A stretch of DNA of 64,000 nt from Xenia sp. Carnegie-2017 (lineage: Eukaryota > Cnidaria > Anthozoa > Malacalcyonacea > Xeniidae), in NCBI RefSeq assembly GCF_021976095.1, contig NW_025813489.1, positions 1,055,676 to 1,119,675 of the forward strand, in the 5' to 3' direction. Shown piece by piece: positions 42,893-54,460 of the stretch (position 1 is its first letter; each line of letters starts with the position of its first letter). Below the pieces are notes generated by a model. It did no database searches, was not told the origin of the DNA, and was given only the letters and a program-made list of their open reading frames with translations. Position numbers and translations under genes: made by a program.

Positions 42893-45841
42893 ATACATAT
42901 GAAAAGTGAAATATTTAGATACGATGACCACAAACACTTTTCTTAAGGGTGATGTATTTGAAACGAGGAAAATACCAAATATAGATAATAAATCTTGAAA
43001 TATTTTCCCTAGTTATCCCTAACCTAGTCCAGATAACCATCAACATCACATCGGAAGAGTTATTTACTTTTTTTAGAGATAAATATATGGAAAAATTATA
43101 CCTGATAAGAATGGTGAATGTTTGGAGACTTTCCTTGGACAAAACAGATGGAATCCAAATGTTAATTAAAGGACGAGTATTGACAGACATGAAATTTGGA
43201 CCAAACTCCGTCAAATATAAACATTCATCATGATTATTGTCCTGAGGAAGCTAGAACATACGAAGATACGTAGTTTTATTAAGAAATACTTAGAAAATGA
43301 AAAGAATATTTACTGCTTTTCATATTCATACCAAACAGTTCATATTGTACATACCGATCAATATTGTACATCTATTGTACTATAATGAACACACGGGTCT
43401 TTACTGAACATACCGGTCCTCTAAGATTGACAAGCTCTTCTTTTAATTTTCTTAGCTGATATTCACGAGCGTTCAATAAGTTCGCCATGCATATCAGCGA
43501 CCTTTAAACATGATAAACAACATTTCATCACAACTTACGCCATGACGCCATCACCATGAAATTCCCCAGACATGAACAAGAAACGCGAAATCAGTCAGAG
43601 TGGCGAGTTTTTTTAAACATATATCACGATTTCATTTCAGTTATTTATCCTCAGTTTTCATAAGTTAAAATATCTTCTTGTATTAGATATTTCTAAAAGT
43701 CACCGTGTGCAGAGTTTTCTATCAAATAAATTTCGGCTCATCTTCATGAAGCATATGATACATGAAGACCTTTTAAGGCAAATGTTTCGATTTGTAAAAG
43801 TATTATGGTTTAATGGAAATCTTACTTGGATCAACTTCCGCTCAAAATCTTTGTTTTTTTCCTTTCTACAAAAAGAAACGAAATTCAACGCCGTTGATTC
43901 ACTTTTGCTACAAATTTACTGTAAATACCTCACTTCGTCGACGTCAGATTCCGGAGAAAGAATGATGGAAAAAGTCTTTCATTTTCTGGAGCTACACAAA
44001 AGATTATCGAATATCTTAGATTTCTACATCTATTTTAAAGATAAACTATCCCTCTAATAAACCTTCTTCCATAATGTCATTTCTTTTCAACGATTGAACA
44101 GCACCCACGTATTTCTTTAGTTGGTCAACAGGTCAACAGACATCTTTGATTAACGAAAATGCAGAGTTCTCAATGTCCTAACCTTTTCAAGCCGTTAAGA
44201 GCGACGCAATTTTCTTCATCTTTCGACGACATAGCTCTTTTTAAATCTTCTAATTGAAGACGAAGAGAAGCTGACTTCATCATCTCTTTTCCAAATGTTG
44301 TTGTAACGATCTACAGGAAAGATGACCGAAGGAAAAATCAGGGCAAAATAGTGTATATTCGAATGGAATGTTAATATTAAACGAAGGACGATAATACAAC
44401 CTGTTACGTTCTTCAACTTCATCTTTTCTTAACATCATCGATACAATCGCCTGTTTTAATTCCTCTTCAACAATAAAAAATCACGTATTTATTGATATTC
44501 ATGAAATTATAATTATTCACACTTACAATGATTCAGTTCACATGATGAAATTTGACCGATGCCTCCAAACAAGCAAAGCAACTACGATACAAATAGTAAA
44601 ATCCAATTGCACTAAATATTTCTATATTTAAAACTAACTCTACCTGCTAATAGCCCATTTATAGTTTGAGAACCTGAGGCAAAAGTGCCTCTCCCGTTCC
44701 CAAAACATTTTTCCAAAAGATATAAGAAATAAAAACATTTAAATACGTGAATAGAAAAAACACACAAACCTGAAGTCATTTCTTTGCCTGATGGATATTC
44801 CTCTGATGGCTAAAGAACGAAAACATACCAAATATAACGAACTAAATATAACAAAGATATTTACAGATGGCTTTCTACCCTACCCTCCCCCCTCCTTAAA
44901 AAAGATAAAAGCATTTCATAATTAACTAACATTCATACAACCATCACCCATGGTTCTGACCAATGAAGATCCTGAGTAATCATTAATTTCTATGCTACCA
45001 TCACGTGTGGCACATATCGCTGCAACAGTTGCCTCTATTGCTAAACTTGCATCATTCTCGACGTCTTCATCAGTGTAAATACTGAAAACAACATAAATTA
45101 CCACCTCAGTTAAAATGGTCAACTCGTTAGAAATTCTTGTCGATAAAATAATGAAGTATCTTCTAAATGTCGCAACGTCTCAGGTGCAACAGTAAATCGC
45201 TCATTTTCATCTGACATAGCTAGACCCTAACTCCTTTATCGTCATCGGGGCAAACAAAGGGAATTAGAGATACACCGCTGTTCATATCAACAAGGGCTCA
45301 AACACTTCCTCCGACAAGAGCGATGAGTCAGTGTAACGCCCTGATTGCAAAGATGTTGTCAAAGAATGATTTTTTCAAATCATTCGCAGTTTTAAACTCG
45401 TCTTTAAGATGCAGAACTTCCTGGCTTTTCTTTGTTAATCGAGCCACTTGTTCATCTGTTTCATTCTCCTTGTTCTCAACGTTGGATTTCGCCATTGTGG
45501 AAGAAAGACTTGAATTCTCAGAATTTGAACAATAAGCCAACTGAGAGTTCTTTGGCACTTCAAGAAAATCGTCAGGCCTTTTAGTAAAGCATGGTTACCA
45601 CGAGCATGTACCTGAGAATCAGTATTACGTTGTAATATATCGTATGCCGCTCGGGTAAAACTCGTGGAACTATCGTGAGCAGTCGTATTCGTGGAAGAAC
45701 TACCATGAGAACTGACAGTACAAGTTCCTTCTTCCGTCTCTGTGAATTCAACATTTTCAATTTGCGCAATGTTTGCTTTCTTTTTACGTTTTGTCTTTTC
45801 TTTTCCTGAAACAAAAAGAAAGATAACAGTTACAACTTAAT

Positions 45842-46105
45842 AAAGACGCGTGGGGATAAATGACTACGCATTGTTGAAGTATGATAAAGAATAAATGAGG
45901 ATGCGCGGTTAAGGGATGATAAGGGATGAATAAAAAACAGGTATAGTTAAGGGATAAATGAAGACATGTAATAATGGGATAATAAAGGTTAAGGAGAACA
46001 CATGGTTGGGGGATTACAAGGAATAAATGACATGTGTGGTTAAGGAATGATAAGATTAGCGATATATGAGATGAATGGTAGGGATAGTTAGGGATAAAAG
46101 CGATT
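45842..46105. repeat. degenerate short-period repeat, copy 1
   Basis: Irregular repeats of GTTAAGGGATAAATGA and GGGATGATAAGGGATGAATA type, reminiscent of the GGGGATAAATGATGAT minisatellite at the window start. Confidence 0.6.
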
Positions 46106-46243
46106 ATAGATTCATTTTAACTCTGAAGATGACTTCATATAGCACGTTTTAAGGGCATTATTTATACGTTGTATATTTAATCGGTTTCATAAATATGTAT
46201 TTCCTAGGTGAAAGTGTGTCAAAAAGCGCTCAAATACTGGCAT

Positions 46244-48361
46244 TTTGTCAATTCTATTATCTGAATCAGTAATAATCTCAAGGATGTCTGTTCCATCTTG
46301 CTTTTTGCAGTTTCCATTTCTACCTTCAATGCTGCTTCGTAAAAGTAATCTTATATAGGCAGCTGTGAACTGTTGGGCTGTTGGGTTATTGTTAAATCCT
46401 CCTGCTGATCGAATTGCCCCAAAAATAGCTCTAAGTGATCTTGGCTGAACTTGTATGTTAGTATGTATTTCATTGGTGCATTTTTTCTTTCAACCAGGTC
46501 AGAGAAAATTTGCTTGATGTTTGTTATTGCCACCAAGAGTCCCACAAATCCTGTCTTTCGGCGAGTGTTGTACAGCAGATTACCAGATACATCTCGCAGA
46601 TTTATAATGTAGTTATAAGCTTCTGCTAAAAATGCCTCCCAAGTTTCTTTGTTGCTTTTTCGAAGAGCAGCCTTATAACCTTTGGCACATGGGTTTCGAG
46701 AGTTAAGAATGTCGAACAGATGATCTATGATGCGAATAAAGTAGACAGTGGCTTCCGATCCTTGAAATTGTGGAAGTTTAAGAGTGTTTGTGCAGTATTC
46801 TATTGCATCAGAAACACTGGAACTTAGTGTTTGGGCAGCCAAATTTACTTTCATTTTCTGCTGCCACCATTTTATATGTGCCTCCTTCAACTTGTTTCCA
46901 AGTCTCAAGCCTTCGTTATCTTGGAGCTTTTGTAATTCTGTAATATACTCCCAACATATTTTTTGACCATCACCATCAACTAATATTTTGCCATCTCCCA
47001 GCGTGTTCCTAACGAGCTTGATCATGTGGCAAATATCGAGGAACACATAAACTCTCCTGTTTTTATCTGAAGGATGGATGAAATATGGATGTAGTTGAGG
47101 TGGTGTCATACTTGCTCCAAGAGCTCGTAACATAGCGAAATGGCAGGATGGCCCATCACATACAAAAGAAATCACATCAACACCGATATGGTGAAGTTTC
47201 TTGATGCACAGCTCAACCAAATTTGCGCGCTCTTCACCGCTCAGTCCATCGATAAAGAAGTAGGCTACTGGAACTTTCCACGTTTGTTTCAAGCAAACTA
47301 CCATAAAAACTAGAGCGTCCTTTGCAACGGGAGAAGAATCATCAGCTTCATCGTCGTTTCCGAGATCAACATAGCCACGAAATTTCTTGCCATCCCATGA
47401 TACATGTTTTTTAATAGCCATTTCATCGATCATTAAGGAACACTCTAACTTCTCTTGATTTCTTACTTTCAAGGCAAGTGCTTCAAATGATGGCTGTGTA
47501 AATCCTGCTTCAGCAGGGACCTTCGTATACCATTTACGAATTTGTGTTGGATGAGGTAAAGCTAAATTGAATGTTTTGCGCACAAAATCGTAAGCTTTCG
47601 ACGAATAAAACTGAAGAGTTAATGCAAATGACTTAAGTTCTGGTGAGTACTTGCATCCTTGGTGTGTCTTTGACATCATTTTTGTACAGCTCTGTTGGAA
47701 GACCAGCTATATTTCTTTCGAGCATTTCTTCGCAAGACGAGGAAATCAGATTCTTTTCTTTTAGCTGCTTTATAACTGACGTCAGTGAGGTAACTTTTGT
47801 TAAGGCGTCTTGCTTTCTGTTGGGTAGACTTAAGTTTCTTTTAAGTTTTGAAACCTTTTGCTGATGAATATTCTTCATTTCTTCTATTTCATGGTCGTCA
47901 AGCATTGTCTTCTTCTCAGGAGGATCGTCGTCATCGTCACTCGACAGTGGTAATTAGCGCTCGCTTTCTTGTCGTGGTGGTCTAACAGATTTAAATGTTT
48001 TCTGAATACGTTGGTGAAATTTTTGATCTTGCAGACAGTCAAACTGATCTTAATTGGTTTTATCATGTTGATGTACGATGCATGCATATCGTGTAGCAGG
48101 CAGAACTAATTTTAGCTACAGTGTGCAACTCAGTGTGAACAATTACATGTATATAGTTATGCAACTTTTATATAATCATTTTTTTCCAATCTTTGTTCCT
48201 ATAAACTATTATACTAAATATTTCTTTAATTGTTGTTCACCTTTTTCATATGTTGTGGAAAGAGTTTAAAACGAGTTGGAACAGCATCTTTTTGTAACTT
48301 AACAACTTTTCCAGATCTGTCAAAACAGCTTTCCAGAAAGTGATCTGAACACAGCCTGCTC
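46244..48361 (-). pseudogene. P-element transposase, inverted left arm
   Basis: Minus-strand copy of the P transposase from inside the THAP domain (SRLCSDHFLESCF) to RIDKM. It carries the leucine-rich coiled coil (QQKVSKLKRNLSLPNRKQDA), LPHPTQIRKWYTKVPAEAGF, the catalytic-Asp strand CSLMIDEMAIKKHV, CDGPSCHFAMLRALGA, FLDICHMIKLVRNTLGDGK and SQDHLELF with the DxxE acidic pair. It is broken by a frameshift near 47650 that the plus-strand copy shares, and by a one-A loss near 46420. The part from 48361 inward is an exact mirror of the plus copy. Confidence 0.9.
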
Positions 48362-48447
48362 GTCGAAATATCAAAGCTAATAGAAATATCAAAGCTAATA
48401 GCATATAGTTCAAAAAGGATTATCGATCTTAAAGGATTATCTAAAAA

Positions 48448-51348
48448 ATGCCAGACAATCGTGGCACTCAATGCTGCGCATACGGCTGTACAAAACGCAA
48501 GAAAAAAGTGAATGAGGAAGACGATGAGCTCAATCGGAGCAGTAGCGAAGGGCCATCTGACGACGAAACCTCCATTAAAAGACAGTTTCCACGGACGTTT
48601 CATCGGTAAGCTCTTTAACGTTCACAAGAATAGCACTGACAAAGTTAATTTTTGGGAGGGCAATTACTTAATTATCTTTCTGATCTTAATTACCTTATAT
48701 GCACACAAATTTACATAGAATAATTGTAATGAGGGAGGGAGGTGTCCCCACACCTCCCTACAACGGTGTTTATGCATGTAGTGCACTTTTTTTCTACATT
48801 TGTACTTGATAAACGGTAAAAATAGCCACGATTTTTTTACTTTTGACAAGATTCCCTGCTGATCTTGAAAGAAGAAAGGTATGGATTAAAAATATACACA
48901 GAGAACGTTGGACACCTAGCTCGACGAGCAGGCTGTGTTCAGATCACTTTCTGGAAAGCTGTTTTGACAGATCTGGAAAAGTTGTTAAGTTACAAAAAGA
49001 TGCTGTTCCAACTCGTTTTAAACTCTTTCCACAACATATGAAAAAGGTGAACAACAATTAAAGAAATATTTAGTATAATAGTTTATAGGAACAAAGATTG
49101 GAAAAAAAATGATTATATAAAAGTTGCATAACTATATACATGTAATTGTTCACACTGAGTTGCACACTGTAGCTAAAATTAGTTCTGCCTGCTACACGAT
49201 ATGCATGCATCGTACATCAACATGATAAAACCAATTAAGATCAGTTTGACTGTCTGCAAGATCAAAAATTTCACCAACGTATTCAGAAAACATTTAAATC
49301 TGTTAGACCACCACGACAAGAAAGCGAGCGCTAATTACCACTGTCGAGAGTGACGATGACGACGATCCTCCTGAGAAGAAGACAATGCTTGACGACCATG
49401 AAATAGAAGAAATGAAGAATATTCATCAGCAAAAGGTTTCAAAACTTAAAAGAAACTTAAGTCTACCCAACAGAAAGCAAGACGCCTTAACAAAAGTTAC
49501 CTCACTGACGTCAGTTATAAAGCAGCTAAAAGAAAAGAATCTGATTTCCTCGTCTTGCGAAGAAATGCTCGAAAGAAATATAGCTGGTCTTCCAACAGAG
49601 CTGTACAAAAATGATGTCAAAGACACACCAAGGATGCAAGTACTCACCAGAACTTAAGTCATTTGCATTAACTCTTCAGTTTTATTCGTCGAAAGCTTAC
49701 GATTTTGTGCGCAAAACATTCAATTTAGCTTTACCTCATCCAACACAAATTCGTAAATGGTATACGAAGGTCCCTGCTGAAGCAGGATTTACACAGCCAT
49801 CATTTGAAGCACTTGCCTTGAAAGTAAGAAATCAAGAGAAGTTAGAGTGTTCCTTAATGATCGATGAAATGGCTATTAAAAAACATGTATCATGGGATGG
49901 CAAGAAATTTCGTGGCTATGTTGATCTCGGAAACGACGATGAAGCTGATGATTCTTCTCCCGTTGCAAAGGACGCTCTAGTTTTATGGTAGTTTGCTTGA
50001 AACAAACGTGGAAAGTTCCAGTAGCCTACTTCTTTATCGATGGACTGAGCGGTGAAGAGCGCGCAAATTTGGTTGAGCTGTGCATCAAGAAACTTCACCA
50101 TATCGGTGTTGATGTGATTTCTTTTGTATGTGATGGGCCATCCTGCCATTTCGCTATGTTACGAGCTCTTGGAGCAAGTATGACACCACCTCAACTACAT
50201 CCATATTTCATCCATCCTTCAGATAAAAACAGGAGAGTTTATGTGTTCCTCGATATTTGCAGAATTACAAAAGCTCCAAGATAACGAAGGCTTGAGACTT
50301 GGAAACAAGTTGAAGGAGGCACATATAAAATGGTGGCAGCAGAAAATGAAAGTAAATTTGGCTGCCCAAACACTAAGTTCCAGTGTTTCTGATGCAATAG
50401 AATACTGCACAAACACTCTTAAACTTCCACAATTTCAAGGATCGGAAGCCACTGTCTACTTTATTCGCATCATAGATCATCTGTTCGACATTCTTAACTC
50501 TCGAAACCCATGTGCCAAAGGTTATAAGGCTGCTCTTCGAAAAGCAACAAAGAAACTTGGGAGGCATTTTAGCAGAAGCTTATAACTACATTATAAATCT
50601 GAGATGTATCTGGTAATCTGCTGTACAACACTCGCGAAAGACAGGATTTGTGGGACTCTTGGTGGCAATAACAAACATCAAGCAAATTTTCTCTGACCTG
50701 GTTGAAAGAAAAAATGCACCAATGAAATACATACTAACATACAAGTTCAGCCAAGATCACTTAGAGCTATTTTTTGGGGCAATTCGATCAGCAGGAGGAT
50801 TTAACAATAACCCAACAGCCCAACAGTTCACAGCTGCCTATAAAAGATTACTTTTACGAAGCAGCATTGAAGGTAGAAATGGAAACTGCAAAAAGCAAGA
50901 TGGAACAGACATCCTTGAGATTATTACTGATTCAGATAATAGAATTGACAAAATGATAAATATAAATGATGTTGCACTCATTAGGAAATATGATCTGGAA
51001 AAAGTGTTTCTGAGTCAACAAGAAGAAAATTTCTCTAATGTGCCCAACATTCCTGTTGTCTCAGAATTTAAGACAGCTGCTATATCATATATAGCAGGCT
51101 TTGTTGTGAAGATGATTACAAGAAAAATTACCTGTTCTATTTGCTGTGGTGCACTTGGTTCAAGTCAACAATCTGCAGAATCTGATTTCCTGTCCTTGAA
51201 AGACAAAGGTGGTTTGATAAAACCAACAAAAAGTGTCATTGACATATGTATTGAAACTGAAAAATATTTTCAGCGAATGCTGTCTTCAACAGATGGGCAT
51301 CTACCACAAAGCAGAGGCCTACCTAATGCTATCGCTACTTGGTCTTAA
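48448..51348 (+). pseudogene. P-element transposase with THAP domain
   Basis: Exon 1 (48448-48605) starts MPDNRGTQCCAYGCTKRK, the first half of the THAP zinc finger (C-x-x-x-C). Exon 2 (48851-49046) supplies FPADLERRKVWIKNI and SRLCSDHFLESCF (the C-x2-H half) and ends at a GT donor. Later sequence holds the coiled coil (about 49385-49600), the RNase H-like core with MIDEMAIKKHVSWDG, CDGPSCHFAML and SQDHLELFFGAIRSAGGFNN (the D-x-x-E pair) and a Cys-rich tail (ITCSICCGALGSS). Damage: a frameshift near 49615, a one-T loss near 49983, a 111-bp deletion near 50265 relative to the left arm, and further frame changes near 50545-50640. The copy cannot encode active transposase. Confidence 0.9.
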
Positions 51349-51584
51349 GTAGCACAAATATGGCAACTTCTTTTGAGGAACTAAATGAACACATGTTTGA
51401 TACAACTGTCACTGACAACCATACTCACAAACTCATTAAAGCCATCTCAACATGTTATAGCAAGATCCGATTTTACCACTTAGGGAAGTGTTATACAGAG
51501 AAGTTGTACAATAACAAAGTCAGGAAGAAACTAAGTAAGTTGGTATTATTTAAACATCAATGACATTTAAACTATCAATTGTGT
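51339..51584 (+). other. P-element 3' coding tail and untranslated region
   Basis: Continuation of transposase-like sequence (TDNHTHKLIKAISTCYSKIR) in a shifted frame, then non-coding sequence to the terminal fragment. Confidence 0.5.
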
Positions 51585-51745
51585 ATATACATAATTAGAT
51601 GTATTTAACTGGTTTAAAGAAATACTCAATACATCTAATAGCTACATATTTAACGCAAAGTATAATGTAATTTTGACGGTATAATCAAACAGAATAATAT
51701 ATTGAAAAAGATTTCATACCGCTCATCGTTATGCTTGTTGTACAT

Positions 51746-52334
51746 CAATCAGCACAATACATCCATAGATCGAGTATGATATCGCTGTATTTGCCACACG
51801 AACTAAGCCACACTATCGCAGATTGTGCTGTGATATGATATTTAGATGTGGAAATTCCAGTACCTTAAGCCTTCGTCGCTGCTGATGCTTTCAAATCGAG
51901 CTACACTTGAAATGAATTTTACGGCGATGTATTGGCGTATTCTGTTATCTTTTCTTCAAAACTATGGTCACATTGATTTTTTCATTAATAGTGCAAAAGT
52001 TGATGCAACCTTCGCGATTTGCTAATAATTGCGAGATATTCACTTGGACCACATATTTTCTAATACAACGCCATATTGATTCTCACTACTTTGGGGCTCC
52101 GGAAGTAAATTTGCCCGGCTTCAACTTTTATGTCAGTTGCACTATCTAGTGTATTATTAGATCTGTGATGGTAACTCTTAGAATTTCAAATCAAAGATGA
52201 TCGCGTGCTCGCATTGTTCGAAAAGTTGCTCTTCAAAAAACATTATAATTTTGTATCTCTAAGGAGGAAAGTTATTTTGTTAGTATTTCGGACCTTTCCT
52301 TTTGTTATTCCGATAATAATCAGAGTGAAAAATA
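51746..52334. other. unassigned stretch between P element and MULE
   Basis: No gene recognised; may include the MULE 5' untranslated region. Confidence 0.4.
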
Positions 52335-53110
52335 ATGGGGAATAGTCGAAATAGAAAGAGAAAAGCTGTTAGAACTCCGCCATCAAAAATGGCAAAGAAG
52401 TTAAAACATGGCGGAAACGATGACGCAAACCCTGGACCTTCTGGAAAGAAAATAAATCATCAAACAAGGAGCATTGGCGAAATTTTTAATAATATACACA
52501 CTGCAAAAGAAGGCACCGTGTTTATGGACTTGTCTTTGCTGTTTGGTGTTTTTCATGAAATTTTAAAAGCCCTGATTGCGAAAGCAGTGTGGAATCCCAT
52601 GTTGACTTGAGGAAAAGGAAAGGCTATGCACATTATATTGTTCTTCAATGTAAGAATAAAGAATGTGAGTGGAAGTATAGTTTCAACACATTTAACAGTT
52701 GTTGAACAACTGGCCAATGACAACATGCTCAGCAATGCTATGCATGTTAAAGAGGAGAATGGAGCACCAGAATGTGGAATATCTTTGGATGGTACATGGC
52801 AAAAGAGAGGGCATGATATAGGAAAGATGCCGAAGACCACATATGTTGAACAAGACACTGTTGCTCTTGCTACATACTTGGCTATACTTAAATTTAATGA
52901 TAAAACAACTCCTGGACACAACTCCTGGAATGTTTCCAAGTAAAGGGCTCAAGATTGTGATCATCATCGGATAAAGTTGTCGGCAAAGAAGAGCTCAGAG
53001 AAGGTGAAGAAGCAAAGAAAAACATTAAGAAACATTAGAAAGAATTATATTAACAATGCTAAACATAAGGAAGGAGTTACTTATGAAGCTGGCAATTTTT
53101 AGGGCTTCCA
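52335..53110 (+). pseudogene. Mutator-like transposase with internal deletion
   Basis: Starts MGNSRNRKRKAVRTPPSKMA, a basic N-terminus typical of a cnidarian family with a Mutator-like transposase domain. Across a stop and frameshift near 52610 it continues with APECGISLDGTWQKRGHD, the first catalytic-Asp strand (SLDGTWQKRG) of that family. The catalytic centre after it is missing. A C-terminal trace (RKTLRNIRKNYINNAKHKEG, then VTYEAGNF) appears at about 53010-53100. The copy has therefore lost most of the nuclease core and is inactive. Family name is from recall of the signature. Confidence 0.6.
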
Positions 53111-54282
53111 GAGGTATAATATAGGTTATGTAAACTTTAAATGCTGTTTTCTCATTTTAGGTGATTTTAGCACTTAGGAAAACTTTGTGACATCATATTA
53201 TCTTTGTTATTTGTCAGAGATGCCTGAAATTTTGTATATTGAAGGCTAGTAATATTATCTAGTGCTTGACATTTTTCAAATTTTGAAATTTTGCATTGTT
53301 GATGAAATATTTACTCGTTATGTCATAAAATATGTACCAAAAATGCAAAATTACTGAAGAAAATCAAATTTTGGAATATATTTTTGTTTATAAAGAATTA
53401 ATAAAAAATTGAAAAGTGTCAAGCACTAGATTATGTTCTAAGCTTTTAAAAAAAACTTTACTCATTGAATTTGGATCATTGGTTCCCAAGGTATCATGTT
53501 CACAGCGAAGTTAATTTATTGGCTAATTAGTGGCCGCCATGTTGGATAATTAGTGTAATTAGCGATTTTCTAATTTTTTTTTCCCATTAGTTAATTCTCT
53601 TCATTAAAGTCTTTCAAATACTGATATTTTCTTATAATTATCTTTAAAAATGAAAAAAATTCAATTTTTTGTATATGACCACCGTACGTCCACACAACAT
53701 CTGCGCTATGACAAATCTCATGCCAATTGGAAAGATGAAACGATCGGATGTTGAGCAAGGACAGCCACAAAAAAGCCCAAAATAATTTTTTGAAAAATTC
53801 AGAACGTTGATGGTGAAACCATAGTATCTAATTTTCAGGCTACCTGACAAACATCACCGCTTTTATGTCGACGACGGCAAGCACAGAAACAAGATTGGCC
53901 ATTTCTTGCAACTGTGCATGTCGTCTACGGCATTAAATCGGAAATATCGACAGCCAGTCGGAAAATTAGGATTTTTAGGTTTTTTATTTTCATGTTAAAG
54001 AAATTCCATGTTTTTATTACAAAAATTTTCAATTAAATAATGTTGAAATTTGGGCATTTGATAGCGGCGTGGTTTTCTCCATCATTGCGATTGATTGCCA
54101 GTCGTGATGTTAGCAGGAAAACTCCCAGGAAAATGTTTTAGAAAAGGTCATAATATTGACTTTTCCATGGAAACAGGCGTTAGGCTGATGGATGCATTGC
54201 TCCAGAAGAGTGTTTAGCGTTTGCATTCTTTGTAGAGATGGTCTTTAGGGCATTAGAAGTCACGTATTTTCAATTTCATCAA
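53111..54282. other. non-coding stretch, possible MULE flank
   Basis: AT-rich with no supported gene. Contains a GTGGCCGCCATGTTGG motif common in animal interspersed repeats. Confidence 0.4.
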
Positions 54283-54460
54283 AGTATATTGTTCATTCTT
54301 GATCATTATTCAGAAGATTCTCATTAAAGTATATTGTTCATCTTGATCATTCTTCAGAGGACTCGTTAAAGTACGCTGTTCATTCTTGATCATTGTTCAG
54401 AGGATTTCATTAAAGTACGTATATTGTCCATTCTTGATCAGAAGGTTTCTACAAAGGATA
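54283..54460. repeat. ~50-bp minisatellite, four units
   Basis: Units of CATTAAAGTATATTGTTCAT then TCTTGATCATTATTCAGAGGA with small variants. Confidence 0.85.

Larger units (their letters stand above)
41399..45810 (-). pseudogene. SNX29: SNX29-like gene, C-terminal half, copy 1
   Basis: SNX29 has RUN, coiled-coil and phosphoinositide-binding PX domains. Here, minus strand: a Ser/Thr-rich exon (about 45810-45330, with THAHDSS-type and NVENKENETDEQVARLTKK sequence), an exon with DASLAIEATVAAICATRDGS (about 45081-44935), a small exon (about 44812-44770), coiled-coil exons 44401-44464, 44183-44310 (MMKSASLRLQLEDLKRAMSS) and 43414-43501 (VADMHGELIE, then LRKLKEELVNLRGP), PX exons 43102-43241 (RPLINIWIPSV), 42363-42451 and about 42124-42270 (FVEKRRKQLENYLRQLINYS), and a terminal exon 41399-41474 ending at a stop. 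The RUN domain is absent. Several PX codons are broken by single-base losses in homopolymers, relative to copy 2. The coiled-coil exon is frameshifted after GELIE in both copies. Whether this is decay or consensus error cannot be told from the sequence. Confidence 0.8.
40911..46704. repeat. 5.8-kb segmental duplication, copy 1
   Basis: Nearly identical to 57019-62787 in the same orientation. It carries an exon-like segment, the SNX29 C-terminal exons, a MITE, a hammerhead ribozyme, a short minisatellite and the 3' half of the P transposase. Differences are mostly single-base indels in homopolymers plus a few short deletions. Confidence 0.95.
48362..51745 (+). mobile_element. P element (THAP9-like), right arm with 3' terminus
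   Basis: DNA transposon of the P superfamily. It runs from truncated 5' sequence at the mirror point to a presumed 3' terminus ending CTTATG-type bases at 51745 (read inward: GTACAACAAGCATAACGATG). The same terminus recurs at 40711. The 5' terminal repeat is missing because the inverted arm begins at 48361. Confidence 0.85.

Noticed and set aside
46784-46966. ORF antisense to the P transposase
   Set aside because: Shadow of the transposase coding strand; it recurs in mirror position at 50219-50416.
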